Positions 53,696 to 62,936 of a DNA stretch of 64,000 nt are shown piece after piece. Each line of letters opens with the position of its first letter. Position 1 is the first letter of the stretch. A program made the position numbers and the translations under genes. The notes beneath the pieces were generated by a model, which did no database searches, had not been told where the DNA came from, and saw only the letters and a program-made list of their open reading frames with translations. The stretch is taken from NCBI RefSeq assembly GCF_008329525.1, contig NZ_NPKQ01000002.1, positions 1,178,001 through 1,242,000 of the forward strand. Direction: 5' to 3'. The stretch is from Tardiphaga sp. P9-11 (lineage in GTDB: Bacteria > Pseudomonadota > Alphaproteobacteria > Rhizobiales > Xanthobacteraceae).

Positions 53696-54874
53696 TCAAG
53701 CCACAGGCGCTTTTGCTGGCGGCAACTCCTGCGGCAAAATCAATGCGGCGACGATCACCAGCGCCGACAAAGCGGCAAAGGCGTGCAGCATCATAATGAA
53801 GCCGCCCTGCTCGTACAGCCATGCGACGAGGCCGACCGAAGCACCGGCCGCAGTGAAGCCGACGAAGTAGCGCACGGCATAGGCGCGCGAACGCCACTCT
53901 TCACTAGTGTATTTGCCGACGATCGCTTCATTCACGGTGATCTGCCCGAACAGGCCGATGATGATTCCGATCGCGACGACAATCAGTGAGACGTTCGACT
54001 GCGACGCTGCGAAATACAGGAATGGCGCGAGCACCAGTGACAATGGCACGCTCACTGCCTTCAACGAGTGCTTGTCGATCAGCTTGCCGATGTTGTACTG
54101 GGTCGCGGCGCCGAAGACGTAAACACAGGCAGCGATGACGCCAAGCAATGCCGGGCTGTCCGTCATGTCGGACAGACGCTCGGCAAACAACTTTGGCAGC
54201 GCGACGGTGATAGCGTTGAAGACGGTGGAGATCGCGACCACCGTGACCAGCAATGCAAGGATCACGCGCCACATGTCAGACTTTGCGACGCGCGCTTGTG
54301 CGGCGGCCTGCTTGAAGCCTGAGCGATCCTCATGTGCGACCTCGCGCATGAACACCACGCCGGCCGCAATGGTCACGAGGCCGGGAACGATGAAGGCCCA
54401 GCGCCAGCCGAGGAACTGACCGAGCACGCCGGTGATCAGCGCGGACGACGCGACGCCGAAGTTGCCGAACACGCCGTTGATACCCATCGCGCTGCCCAGC
54501 TTGTCGGCATAGGAGACAATCATCGCAGTGCCGACCGGATGATAGATCGACGCGAACAGGCCGACCGAAAACAAGGCTGCACCGAGCTGCAGCGGCGTCT
54601 GAACGAAGCCCACAGCCATCATCGACAGGCCGATGCCGTAGAAGAAGATCACCATCATATGCCGACGGCTCCATCGATCACCGAGCCAACCGGTGACCAG
54701 CGAGCCAGCACCGAATGCCATGAAGCCGGGCGTCGCATACGGCAGCAGCTCGGTATAGGTCATATTCATGGTTGGACCCATCACGATCACCGCAGCCGCA
54801 AAGATCAGCATCGCGTAATGGTCGATGAAATGGGCGACATTGACGAGGGTGATGACCCGGCTGGGGACGTTCAT
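53696..54874 (-). CDS. MFS transporter
   Basis: 392 residues from the ATG at 54874, with AAGGA about 9 bases before. About 12 helices; motif A is in TGWLGDRWSRRHMMV. The helix-1 segment HFIDHYAMLIFAAAVIVMGP and the helix-5 AFIVPGLVTIAAGV are typical of the superfamily, and a YHPVGTAMIVSYADKLG segment resembles metabolite exporters. The substrate is unknown. An AraC-type regulator diverges from it 63 bases away, suggesting local control. Confidence 0.85.
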   Translation of the reverse strand: MNVPSRVITLVNVAHFIDHYAMLIFAAAVIVMGPTMNMTYTELLPYATPGFMAFGAGSLVTGWLGDRWSRRHMMVIFFYGIGLSMMAVGFVQTPLQLGAALFSVGLFASIYHPVGTAMIVSYADKLGSAMGINGVFGNFGVASSALITGVLGQFLGWRWAFIVPGLVTIAAGVVFMREVAHEDRSGFKQAAAQARVAKSDMWRVILALLVTVVAISTVFNAITVALPKLFAERLSDMTDSPALLGVIAACVYVFGAATQYNIGKLIDKHSLKAVSVPLSLVLAPFLYFAASQSNVSLIVVAIGIIIGLFGQITVNEAIVGKYTSEEWRSRAYAVRYFVGFTAAGASVGLVAWLYEQGGFIMMLHAFAALSALVIVAALILPQELPPAKAPVA

Positions 54875-54937
54875 GAATCGATTCCTTGGCAAACTTGGAA
54901 TGCCGTTATATGAGCTTGCTCTAACGGGATGTCGCCA

Positions 54938-55738
54938 ATGAATGTCGCAGAGCCGCCAATCCTGACTTTATCCGAGCGACGGCGCTCGGCTACCGACGGC
55001 GTCCATATCCTGGCGACGCGCTACTCCAAGGGCATCCGCCTGGACACCCATGCCCATCGCGAGGCGCAACTCGTGTTCGCCGCTGCGGGCACTATGCAGG
55101 TCACGACTCCGAAGGGCCGTTGGCTGGTGCCACCGGACCGCGCAGTCTGGGTGCCAGCCCACCTGCCCCACGCGATCGACGTTCTGGCCGACATCGAGAT
55201 GCGTTCGCTGTACTTCAATGTCGACTGGCTGGCGCGGGATCGACGCAATGGCGATCTCGCAGCGGAGTTCGTGGTTCGCGTGTCGCGCCTGTTGCACGAG
55301 TCGATCCTGGCGCTATTCGATGGGCGCGATGATGTCGCGCGCAATCGGCTATTGATCGAGATTGCCATGCTCGAACTGCATCAGGCTGGCGATCCCGCAA
55401 CATTCATGCCGCTCCCGCAAGAGCCCCGTTGCCGACGCGCCGCGGAGATCGTTTTGGCCGATCCTACCCAAGCGCACGAGATCGAAACACTGGCGCGCAC
55501 CGTCGGCACGTCGGCACGAACACTATCGCGGCTGTTTTCGGCAGAGACGCAATTGAGCTTCAAGAGCTGGTGTCAACGCGCGCGGATCGCGGAGGCGATC
55601 GAACGGCTGTCGATGAACCGCAACGCGTCGGTGAAGCAGCTCGCTGCCGATCTCGGCTACGCCAGCTTCTCGGCGTTTTCGCACGCGTTCCGGCAAGTAA
55701 CGGGCAAGAGCCCGACGGAATTTATCGACGCAAAGTAG
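54938..55738 (+). CDS. AraC-family transcriptional regulator
   Basis: 266 residues from the ATG at 54938 (GGGA 8 bases before); an ATG 9 bases earlier is possible. The N-terminal cupin-type sensor domain has SKGIRLDTHAHREAQLVFAA and the C-terminal AraC helix-turn-helix has LARTVGTSARTLSRLFSAET and AADLGYASFSAFSHAFRQVT, ending SPTEFIDAK. It probably controls the divergent MFS gene. The inducer is unknown. Confidence 0.87.
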   Translation: MNVAEPPILTLSERRRSATDGVHILATRYSKGIRLDTHAHREAQLVFAAAGTMQVTTPKGRWLVPPDRAVWVPAHLPHAIDVLADIEMRSLYFNVDWLARDRRNGDLAAEFVVRVSRLLHESILALFDGRDDVARNRLLIEIAMLELHQAGDPATFMPLPQEPRCRRAAEIVLADPTQAHEIETLARTVGTSARTLSRLFSAETQLSFKSWCQRARIAEAIERLSMNRNASVKQLAADLGYASFSAFSHAFRQVTGKSPTEFIDAK

Positions 55739-55744
55739 TGCCGC

Positions 55745-56203
55745 TTAACGCGGCACCACCGCCGTCGCTTCGATCTCGACGCGTGCAGCGAGTTCAACCA
55801 GACGCACGACCTGCACCAGCGCCATGGCCGGATAATGTGCGCCGAATATCTCGCGATAGGCCTGACCGAGCCCTTTCAGATTGCCGAGATACTCTTCCAT
55901 GTCGACGACATACCAGGTCAGCCGTACGAGGTGCTCGGGCTTCGCGCCACCTTCCGCGAGGATGTCGAAAATGTTCTGCAGCGCCTGACGCACCTGCGAC
56001 ACGAAATCCGGCTTCAGCTTCTCCTCGGAGTCCCAGCCGATCACGCCGCCGGTGACAACGATGCGGCCATCGGCCGTCATGCCATTGGCATAACCCTTGG
56101 GCATTGGCCATCCGCTCGGCTGCAGTACGCGTGAAGCAGATGTTGCTGCATCGCCCTTTGCGTTTGGCACCACGGTCAATGTCGGGCCCTTTGGTGCATT
56201 CAC
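55745..56203 (-). CDS. RidA family protein linked to the CoA ligase
   Basis: 152 residues from a GTG at 56203, with GGGAGG 9 bases upstream. RidA motifs: GYANGMTADGRIVVTGGVIG, the helix VSQVRQALQNIFDILAEGGA, VRLTWYVVDMEEYLGNLK and the C-terminal VRLVELAARVEIEATAV. The RTT arginine of canonical RidA enzymes is not conserved here, so it may be a non-deaminase relative. It starts 35 bases after the CoA ligase stop on the same strand, and such pairings are found in aminobenzoate-type clusters. Confidence 0.85.
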   Translation of the reverse strand: MNAPKGPTLTVVPNAKGDAATSASRVLQPSGWPMPKGYANGMTADGRIVVTGGVIGWDSEEKLKPDFVSQVRQALQNIFDILAEGGAKPEHLVRLTWYVVDMEEYLGNLKGLGQAYREIFGAHYPAMALVQVVRLVELAARVEIEATAVVPR

Positions 56204-56237
56204 CGGGCGATCCTCCCTAAAAAACGGCTCTTCAAAC

Positions 56238-57899
56238 TTATGCAGCAACGGTCGGTGACAAGCCCGCCGCCGCCTGTTGGCGAAGCGCAAAGCGCTTCAG
56301 CTTCCCAGTCTCGGTCTTGGGCAGTTGCGTCACGAACTCGATGGCACGCGGATATTTGTAAGGCGCGATCTCGCGCTTCACGTGGTTCTGCAACTCGGTC
56401 GCCAGCGCGTCGCTCCCCGACTGACCGACGGCGAGAACGACGTAGGCTTTCACGATCATGCCACGATCGGCATCGGGGCAACCGACAACGCCACAATCGA
56501 CCACCGCTTCGTGGGTGAGCAAGGCAGCTTCAACGTCGGGACCAGCAATATTGTAACCCGCTGACACGATCATGTCGTCGGAGCGAGACTGGTACCAGAA
56601 GTAACCGTCATCATCCATCAGGAAGGTATCGCCGGTGATGTTCCAGCCGTTTTGAACGAATTTCAGCTGACGTGGATCGGCGAGATATTTGCAACCGGTT
56701 GGGCCTTTGACAGCGAGACGACCGAGCGTGCCGGGCGGCACGTCGTTGCCTTCGTCGTCGATGATCCTGGCGACATAACCGGGCACAGGCTTGCCTGTCG
56801 AGCCCGGGCGAATTTCCTCTTCGATGGCGCAGATGAAGATGTGCAGCATTTCGGTGCCGCCGATGCCGTCCATCAGCTTGATGCCGGTTGCCTTCAGCCA
56901 CGCATCGTAGGTGCCTTTGGGCAGCGTCTCGCCGGCCGACACGCATTTGCGCAAGGTCGAGAGATCATACTGATCGATCTTGCCGAGGATGGCGCGATAG
57001 GCGGTCGGTGCCGTGAAGCAGACCGTGACTTTGTGCTTTGCGACGGCCAACGGCAGTTCTTCCGGACCGGCCTTCTCGAGCACCACGAAGGATGCGCCGA
57101 TGTGCAGCGGGAACAGCACGCCGCCGAAACCGAACGTAAAGGCCAATGGTGCCGAACCGATGAAGCGATCCTCCGGGCTAGCACGCAGCACATTGCGAGC
57201 GAAGCCGTCGCACACCGCAAGCATGTCGCGGTGGAAATGCATGGTGCCCTTCGGATCGCCTGTCGTGCCCGAGGTGAAAGCGATCAGGCAGATATCGTCC
57301 GAAGCGGTATCGACGGCAGTGAATTTCGGGCTGGCCTCGGCGATCATCTTGTCGAGTTCGGCTTCGCCGGCGCCCCAGTAGACCACGCGCTTGAGTTCGG
57401 GCGAGACCGCCTTGGCCTTCTCCATCTCGTCGGATAGCTTGCTGTCACAGAGCGCAAGCGAGATCTTCGCCTTTTGCAGCGGATAGGACAGTTCCTTGGC
57501 GCGCAGCAGCGGCATGGTCGACACGCAAACGCCGCCGGCCTTGATGATCGCGAGATAGGTCGCAACCATCATCGGATTGTTGGCCGAGCGCAGCAGCACG
57601 CGACCACCGGTGACGAGGCCTAGCTTGTTGACTAGCACGTTGGAGATCTTGTTCACGAGCTCATGGAGTTCGCGATAGGTGTAGCTCTCGTTCAGGCCGA
57701 TCATGCACGGCGCTTCGCCGCGCCCTTCTGCGACCCAGCGATCGAGAAACGGCACCACGCAATTGATGCGCGGCGGATAGTGAAACTCTGGCCGGGTGAA
57801 CAGAAACTCCGGCAGCTGTTCCGGCGGGGGCATATTGTCCCGCGCAAACGTATCAACATGCGCCGTATAAGGCTTTGTCAGCTGAGTATCAGCGGCCAT
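56238..57899 (-). CDS. Benzoate/2-aminobenzoate-type CoA ligase
   Basis: 553 residues of the ANL superfamily, with GGGAG before the ATG. AMP-binding motifs: the P-loop TSGTTGDPKGTMHFHRD, GIGGTEMLHIFICA with the adenylate contact, WNITGDTFLMDDDGYFWYQS and the C-terminal catalytic lysine in PKTETGKLKR. The N-terminus with PRINCVVPFLDRW and the whole pattern are closest in style to benzoate- and 2-aminobenzoate-CoA ligases. It would form the aryl-CoA from an aromatic acid, ATP and CoA. The neighbouring RidA and LIV transporter genes fit an aromatic-acid uptake and activation locus. Confidence 0.87.
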   Translation of the reverse strand: MAADTQLTKPYTAHVDTFARDNMPPPEQLPEFLFTRPEFHYPPRINCVVPFLDRWVAEGRGEAPCMIGLNESYTYRELHELVNKISNVLVNKLGLVTGGRVLLRSANNPMMVATYLAIIKAGGVCVSTMPLLRAKELSYPLQKAKISLALCDSKLSDEMEKAKAVSPELKRVVYWGAGEAELDKMIAEASPKFTAVDTASDDICLIAFTSGTTGDPKGTMHFHRDMLAVCDGFARNVLRASPEDRFIGSAPLAFTFGFGGVLFPLHIGASFVVLEKAGPEELPLAVAKHKVTVCFTAPTAYRAILGKIDQYDLSTLRKCVSAGETLPKGTYDAWLKATGIKLMDGIGGTEMLHIFICAIEEEIRPGSTGKPVPGYVARIIDDEGNDVPPGTLGRLAVKGPTGCKYLADPRQLKFVQNGWNITGDTFLMDDDGYFWYQSRSDDMIVSAGYNIAGPDVEAALLTHEAVVDCGVVGCPDADRGMIVKAYVVLAVGQSGSDALATELQNHVKREIAPYKYPRAIEFVTQLPKTETGKLKRFALRQQAAAGLSPTVAA

Positions 57900-57947
57900 T
57901 GCAATGCTCCCGTCACGTCAGATGCCCGGCAACGTCATCCAAATATC

Positions 57948-57962
57948 ATTTTAGACTTAAAA
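57948..57962 (-). promoter_or_regulatory. Possible MarR operator before the CoA ligase
   Basis: On the minus strand TTTTAAGTCTAAAAT, 49 bases upstream of the ligase start. It matches a related box at 59543-59557 in 11 of 15 positions and is partly palindromic, so it may bind the MarR regulator encoded in this locus. Confidence 0.4.
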
Positions 57963-58049
57963 CAGTTTTCCGCAACTGCGGAGTCCCGCGACACGCCGAA
58001 ATTTTCGGCTGACAACGTCGATTTGCGCGGATTGTTTAGGCAAGCCAGC

Positions 58050-58868
58050 CTAAAGCGTGGCCAGCGCCTTCAGCCGCAGCACCATGGCGGACTGGGGATC
58101 GGCTAGCGGCGCGACGGCGGTAAAATGATTTGCGCCGGAAAGCGCCTCGAAGCGCGCAGGAATACGGGCACCCCAGGCATCGACAATGCTTTGGCTCTGC
58201 CGCAAGTATTCGACGCCCTCGTCACCACCGACCACCGCATCGAGACACCCGCGCGAAGGCGCCGGCCAGAATAACGGGCTGACCTCGCGGGCGCTGGTAT
58301 CGCTCAAATGCAATGCATTGTTGATGGACGTCGGCACCAGCGGTGCCAGATCGAACAGGCCGGATATCGCATAGGCGCCGACGATCAGATCCTGCGGCAG
58401 TGCGGGATCGAGCGCACGCCAGTCCGTAGCCAGCATGCAGGCTGCGAGATGACCGCCCGCCGAATGGCCCGACACGACGAGCCGCCTGCCGAGCTTCGCC
58501 AGCTCGCTGGTCGCCGCACGCATCTGTGCGATGATATCACCGACCGAGACGTTCGGACACAAATCGTAGCTGGGGATCGCCACGCTGATGCCACGGCTGT
58601 TCAGCCCGCGTGCCAGATGGCTGAAAAACGAGCTATCCAGCGCCTGCCAGTACCCCCCATGGATGAAGACGACGACCGGACCTGCATCGCCGACCGGAAA
58701 GTAATCGATCGTATTCCGCGCGCCTGAACCATACGGAATGACGCGCATCGGCACGCCGCTGTCACGATAGGCTTTGGCGTCTTGCGCCCAGCCGGCGATC
58801 AGCGCAGAGCTTTCCGGGACTTTTGCGCGATTGTTGTATTCGGCTTCGAGATCGATCACTGCACTCAC
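58050..58868 (-). CDS. Alpha/beta hydrolase, arylformamidase-like
   Basis: 272 residues from a GTG at 58868. The HGGYWQ oxyanion motif (VVFIHGGYWQALDS), the nucleophile elbow VVSGHSAGGHLAAC and a late NHFTAVAPL with the catalytic His match carboxylesterase-like enzymes, including the eukaryotic-type arylformamidase (kynurenine formamidase) group. Its operon position between a MarR gene and a CoA ligase suggests it hydrolyses an aromatic amide or ester. A role in kynurenine/anthranilate metabolism is possible but not shown. Confidence 0.82.
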   Translation of the reverse strand: MSAVIDLEAEYNNRAKVPESSALIAGWAQDAKAYRDSGVPMRVIPYGSGARNTIDYFPVGDAGPVVVFIHGGYWQALDSSFFSHLARGLNSRGISVAIPSYDLCPNVSVGDIIAQMRAATSELAKLGRRLVVSGHSAGGHLAACMLATDWRALDPALPQDLIVGAYAISGLFDLAPLVPTSINNALHLSDTSAREVSPLFWPAPSRGCLDAVVGGDEGVEYLRQSQSIVDAWGARIPARFEALSGANHFTAVAPLADPQSAMVLRLKALATL

Positions 58869-58878
58869 CGCGTCGCGT

Positions 58879-59385
58879 TTACAACGCCTTGCCGTTCGCT
58901 GCCTTTTGCGCCGCTTTCTGCGCGGAAGCCTTGGTCTTGGCCAGCAAGCGCATCAGCTCGCGGACATCCTTCGGCGCCAGATCGCTGAATATCTCAGCGA
59001 TCCAGGTCTCGTGCTCTTCGGCCATCTTGCGGAACTCGGCGCGGCCAAGCTTGGTGAGCCGGATCACCTGCACCCGGCGATCGGTGTCGGAGGTGCGGCG
59101 ATCGACATGGCCGGATTCGACCAGACGCTCGACCAGGCCGGTAACATTGCCGTTCGACACCATCATCCGCTTCGAGACATCCGACAGGGTCATACCGTCG
59201 GGCACTTTGTCGAGCTGGGCCATCAAGTCGAAGCGTGGGAGCGTCACGTCAAAGCGCTCGCGCAAACGGCTGCGGACTTCGCCCTCGATCAAGGTGGTAC
59301 AGGTCAGGAGCCGGAGCCACAGGCGCAGCTCATCGCCGTGATCATCGGGAAGTTCGACGGCCTTGGTCTCGGAATCGAGAATCAT
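58879..59385 (-). CDS. MarR-family transcriptional regulator
   Basis: 168 residues. The winged helix-turn-helix core has LMAQLDKVPDGMTLSDVSKR, MVSNGNVTGLVERLVESGHV and the beta-wing RRTSDTDRRVQVIRLTKLG. A C-terminal Ala/Lys-rich extension is seen (KTKASAQKAAQKAANGKAL). It precedes the hydrolase gene by 10 bases in one operon and diverges from the LIV transporter genes, so it probably controls both directions in response to an aromatic acid or its CoA ester. Confidence 0.88.
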   Translation of the reverse strand: MILDSETKAVELPDDHGDELRLWLRLLTCTTLIEGEVRSRLRERFDVTLPRFDLMAQLDKVPDGMTLSDVSKRMMVSNGNVTGLVERLVESGHVDRRTSDTDRRVQVIRLTKLGRAEFRKMAEEHETWIAEIFSDLAPKDVRELMRLLAKTKASAQKAAQKAANGKAL

Positions 59386-59723
59386 GATGCAATCTTACCT
59401 GCTTGGAGCTCCCGCGGCGGCCACGAGACCGGCAATCCACAATCTCGTACCGCCCCGGTACCGATCCTTTGACCTTCAAGGAATTTCCGCTCCACCGCAA
59501 GCCAAAACGCCGCAGCTTGACCGCCGTCGATTTTGAATATTTCTTTAAGGTTCAAATAAATTGGCCTGCGGTTTGCATAGCCAAATCGACTGATTTCTTG
59601 AGCCTGCAGATCACTTACGCTGCTTGCGGCTGCCGCCGTGGTGAGCATAAGCTAGGCAAAAGAACAAATTTTGGGTTGGCGCATTTTTCGGCTGCCTGTC
59701 GCAGCCGAATGGAGGAGAAGTTG
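59386..59723. other. 338-base divergent control region of the aromatic locus
   Basis: Region between the MarR operon and the LIV transporter operon. It contains the 15-base box CTTTAAGGTTCAAAT at 59543-59557, related to the box before the CoA ligase. No gene is supported; the open frame here lacks a ribosome binding site. Confidence 0.5.
59543..59557 (+). promoter_or_regulatory. Possible MarR operator before the LIV operon
   Basis: CTTTAAGGTTCAAAT, 167 bases before the binding-protein start. It shares 11 of 15 bases with the box at 57948-57962 on the other strand. Confidence 0.4.
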
Positions 59724-60911
59724 ATGAAGCAGTCTTTCAAACTGGCCGGTTTGGCCGCCCTGATGAGCGTCTCGGCTCTGCCGGCCATGTCTCAAAAAGC
59801 GGCGGCTCAAGAGAAGATCAAGGTCGGCGTAATCGTGTCGCTGTCGGGCGCCGGTGCCGTACTCGGCCAGCAGGCCCGCGACGGCTTCAATCTCGCGGTC
59901 AAGGATCTCGGCGGCAAGATGGGCGGCAAGGACGTCGAAGTCATCGTCGTCGATGACGAACTCAAGCCCGACGTCGCCGTCACCAAGGTCAAGGGCCTTC
60001 TGGAGCGCGACAAGGTCGACTTCGTCGTCGGTCCGATTTTCTCCAACATCCTCGGCGCGATCCACAAGCCGGTGACCGAGAACAAGACCTTCCTGATCTC
60101 GCCGAATGCCGGCCCGTCGAGCTACGCGGGCAAGGAGTGCAATCCGTACTTCTATGTGACGTCGTATCAGAACGACCAGATCCATCAGATCCTCGGCAAC
60201 GTCGCCCAGAAACGCGGCTACAAGAAGATCTACCTGATGACCCCTAACTATCAGGCCGGCAAGGACTTCGTCGCCGGCGTGAAGATGGACTTCAAGGGTG
60301 AGATTGTCGAAGAATCCTTCATCCCGCTCGGTACGCTCGACTTCCAGGCCGAACTCTCCAAGATTGCATCGATGAAGCCTGACGCCGTGCTGACCTTCAT
60401 GCCGGGCGGCATGGGCGTGAACCTCGTCAAGCAGTACAAGCAGGCCGGCCTGCTCGACCGCATTCCGTTCCTGTCGACCTTTACCGTCGATGAATCGACG
60501 CTGCCGGCTCAGCAAGACGCGGCGATCGGCATGTTCGGTGGCTCAAACTGGGCACCGACCCTTGACACTCCGCAGAACAAGAAGTTCGTGGCGGAATACG
60601 AGAAAGCCTATAACAGCGTGCCGGCGACCTACGCCTTCCAGTCCTATGACGCGGCCATGCTGATCAACAGCGCCGTCGTTGCCGTGAAGGGCGACCTCTC
60701 GGACAAGACCAAGGTGGCTGCAGCCATGAAGAAAGCAGACTTCCCGTCGATTCGTGGCGGCTTCAAGTTCAGCAACAACGGCTATCCCGTTCAGGACTTC
60801 TTCCTGACCAAGGTTGCCAAGCGCGCCGATGGCAAGTTCCAGACCGAGATCGTCGAGAAGGTGTTCTCGAACTACAGTGATCGCTACGCCAAGGACTGCG
60901 CTGCGCAGTAA
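59724..60911 (+). CDS. LIV-type binding protein of the complete transporter
   Basis: 395 residues from the ATG at 59724, with GGAGGAG 7 bases before. A signal peptide ends near KAAAQEK. The mature protein begins IKVGVIVSLSGAGAVLGQQA and contains YGKKIYLMTPNYQAGKDFVA-like and FVVGPIFSNILGAIHKP segments typical of Peripla_BP_6. It precedes livH, livM, livG and livF, so it is the dedicated binding protein of this importer, probably for an aromatic acid given the neighbouring CoA ligase. A hairpin separates it from livH. Confidence 0.92.
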   Translation: MKQSFKLAGLAALMSVSALPAMSQKAAAQEKIKVGVIVSLSGAGAVLGQQARDGFNLAVKDLGGKMGGKDVEVIVVDDELKPDVAVTKVKGLLERDKVDFVVGPIFSNILGAIHKPVTENKTFLISPNAGPSSYAGKECNPYFYVTSYQNDQIHQILGNVAQKRGYKKIYLMTPNYQAGKDFVAGVKMDFKGEIVEESFIPLGTLDFQAELSKIASMKPDAVLTFMPGGMGVNLVKQYKQAGLLDRIPFLSTFTVDESTLPAQQDAAIGMFGGSNWAPTLDTPQNKKFVAEYEKAYNSVPATYAFQSYDAAMLINSAVVAVKGDLSDKTKVAAAMKKADFPSIRGGFKFSNNGYPVQDFFLTKVAKRADGKFQTEIVEKVFSNYSDRYAKDCAAQ

Positions 60912-60932
60912 TCGCCCTGGCGATCAGTCATT

Positions 60933-60972
60933 ACCGGGCCGTTGCCGCGAAGGCGGGACGGCCCGGTGTTTT
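60933..60972 (+). other. Hairpin between the binding-protein gene and livH
   Basis: ACCGGGCCGT (60933-60942) pairs perfectly with ACGGCCCGGT (60958-60967), with an inner CCGC/GCGG stem, then TGTTTTATC. Such hairpins often stabilise the binding-protein mRNA or reduce read-through into the permease genes. Confidence 0.7.
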
Positions 60973-61013
60973 ATCGGCCCGTGTTTATCTCAGTATAGAA
61001 ACCAAGTTATCTG

Positions 61014-61934
61014 ATGACCCTCACGCTTGCCCTCGTCCAGATCCTGAACGGCCTGCAGTTCGGATTGATCCTGTTCCTGATCGCCGCCGGCCTCACGCTG
61101 GTGTTCGGCGTCATGGACTTCATCAATCTTGCACATGGTGTGCAGTACATGGTCGGCGCCTATCTGGTCGCCGCTTTCACCACCATGACCGGCAGCTTCG
61201 TAGCCGGCCTCGCGCTGGCACTGCCCGCTGCACTGCTTTTTGGGCTACTGCTGGAGGTTCTGATCTTTCGGCATCTGTATGATCGCGACCATCTGGATCA
61301 GGTGCTGGCAACCTTTGGCGTCATCATCTTCCTCAATCAGGCCGTCAAGTATGTCTGGGGCGCAGCGCCGCTGAATGTCGCAATTCCCGATGCGCTGTCG
61401 GGCGCGATCGAGATCACCGACGGCATGCTGTATCCGGTGTGGCGCCTCGTCATCATTGCCGCCGGTCTTGCCGTCGGTCTAGCCCTCTATCTCGTCGTCA
61501 ACAAGACCAAGCTCGGCATGCTGGTGCGCGCCGGCGCCAGCAATGCGGCCATGGTCTCCGCGCTCGGAGTCAATATCCGCCTGCTGTTCACCATCGTGTT
61601 CGGCGTCGGCGCCATGCTCGCGGGCTTCGCCGGCGCCATGGTTGCGCCGATCCTCTCGGTCGAGCCCGGTATGGGCGACAATGTACTCATTCTTGCTTTC
61701 GTGGTGATCGTCATCGGCGGCATCGGCTCGATCCGCGGCGCCTTCATCGCAGCCCTGCTGATCGGTCTCGTTGATACGCTCGGACGTTTCTTCGCGCCCA
61801 CGCTGCTCAAGCTGCTGCTCGATCCCTCGGCCGCCAGCCAGACCGGCCGCGCCATTGCGCCGATGCTGATCTATATCCTGATGGCTGCGGTGCTATTCTT
61901 CCGGCCATCCGGCCTGTTCCCGTCCAAGCAGTAA
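61014..61934 (+). CDS. livH: LIV-type ABC transporter permease LivH
   Basis: 306 residues with about eight membrane helices. The N-terminus GLQFGLILFLIAAGLTLVFG and the EAA-like loop TKLGMLVRAGASNAAMVSAL, followed by AGFAGAMVAPILSVEPGMGD, are family hallmarks of the LivH permease. It starts 102 bases after the binding protein and forms the membrane channel with LivM. Confidence 0.92.
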   Translation: MTLTLALVQILNGLQFGLILFLIAAGLTLVFGVMDFINLAHGVQYMVGAYLVAAFTTMTGSFVAGLALALPAALLFGLLLEVLIFRHLYDRDHLDQVLATFGVIIFLNQAVKYVWGAAPLNVAIPDALSGAIEITDGMLYPVWRLVIIAAGLAVGLALYLVVNKTKLGMLVRAGASNAAMVSALGVNIRLLFTIVFGVGAMLAGFAGAMVAPILSVEPGMGDNVLILAFVVIVIGGIGSIRGAFIAALLIGLVDTLGRFFAPTLLKLLLDPSAASQTGRAIAPMLIYILMAAVLFFRPSGLFPSKQ

Positions 61935-61946
61935 CGGGAGCAGACC

Positions 61947-62936
61947 ATGAACAATCTCCTCGACCTCGACGCCCCCGCTTCGCCGGCCCTCGCAACGCCT
62001 CCGCGTGCCAACCGGGCCTATCTGCTGCCGCTGATCGTGTTTGTGATCTTCGCCCTGGTGCCGCTCTCGGCGCTGTGGGGATCGCAGAGCTTCATTCTCG
62101 CGCTGGTCACGCGCATCATGATCCTGGCGCTCGCCGCCATGTCGCTCGATCTGCTGATCGGCTACGGCGCGATGATCTCGTTCGGCCATGCCGCCTATGT
62201 CGGCCTTGGCGCCTACAGCGTTGCGATCCTCGCCAGCCACGGCATCACCGACGGCTTCATCCAGCTTGCGGTGGCGCTCGGTGTCTCGCTCATCTTCGCT
62301 CTCTTCACAGGCGCGATCTCGCTGCGGACCAAGGGCGTCTATTTCATCATGATCACGCTGGCTTTCGGCCAGATGCTGTTCTTCCTCGGCACTTCGCTGG
62401 CTGCCTATGGCGGCGACGACGGGCTAACGCTGGCATCGCGCAGCATGTTCTTCGGCTCGAAGTTCCTGAAGAACGATGTGGCGATGTATTACGTCGCCTT
62501 CGGCGTGCTGCTCGGTGCTTATCTGCTGCTCCGCGCCATCGTCGCGTCACGCTTCGGTCGGGTGCTACGCGGCATTCGCGAGAATCCCGTACGTATGGAA
62601 GCGATCGGCTTTGCGCCCTATCGCTATCAGCTCACCGCCTACGTCATTGCCGGCATGATCGCCGGCGTATCCGGGTTTCTGCTTGCCAACCAGACCGAAT
62701 TCGTCAGCCCCGCCTATACGGCCTGGCAACGCTCCGGCGACCTGATCTTCGTACTCGTGCTCGGCGGACTCGGCTCGCTGCATGGCGCGATCATTGGCGC
62801 CGCGGTGTTCAGCCTGCTCGCAGATATCCTGTCGCACTATACGGAGAACTGGGCGCTGATCTTCGGACCCATCCTCATTCTCGTCGTGCTCTACGCCCGC
62901 GGCGGCATCACCGGACTGTTCGGGAGCAAGTCATGA
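61947..62936 (+). CDS. livM: LIV-type ABC transporter permease LivM
   Basis: 329 residues. The N-terminus is soluble, then RIMILALAAMSLDLLIGYGA and ISFGHAAYVGLGAYSVAIL; the cytoplasmic loop RGIRENPVRMEAIGFAPYRY and GGLGSLHGAIIGAAVFSLLA are typical of LivM. It begins 12 bases after livH, and its stop overlaps livG by 4 bases (ATGA). Confidence 0.92.
   Translation: MNNLLDLDAPASPALATPPRANRAYLLPLIVFVIFALVPLSALWGSQSFILALVTRIMILALAAMSLDLLIGYGAMISFGHAAYVGLGAYSVAILASHGITDGFIQLAVALGVSLIFALFTGAISLRTKGVYFIMITLAFGQMLFFLGTSLAAYGGDDGLTLASRSMFFGSKFLKNDVAMYYVAFGVLLGAYLLLRAIVASRFGRVLRGIRENPVRMEAIGFAPYRYQLTAYVIAGMIAGVSGFLLANQTEFVSPAYTAWQRSGDLIFVLVLGGLGSLHGAIIGAAVFSLLADILSHYTENWALIFGPILILVVLYARGGITGLFGSKS

Noticed and set aside
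62075-62932. Upstream extension of the livG frame across livM
   Set aside because: The extension is an out-of-frame reading of livM (Arg/His-rich), and the ATG at 62933 with the ATGA overlap is the natural start.
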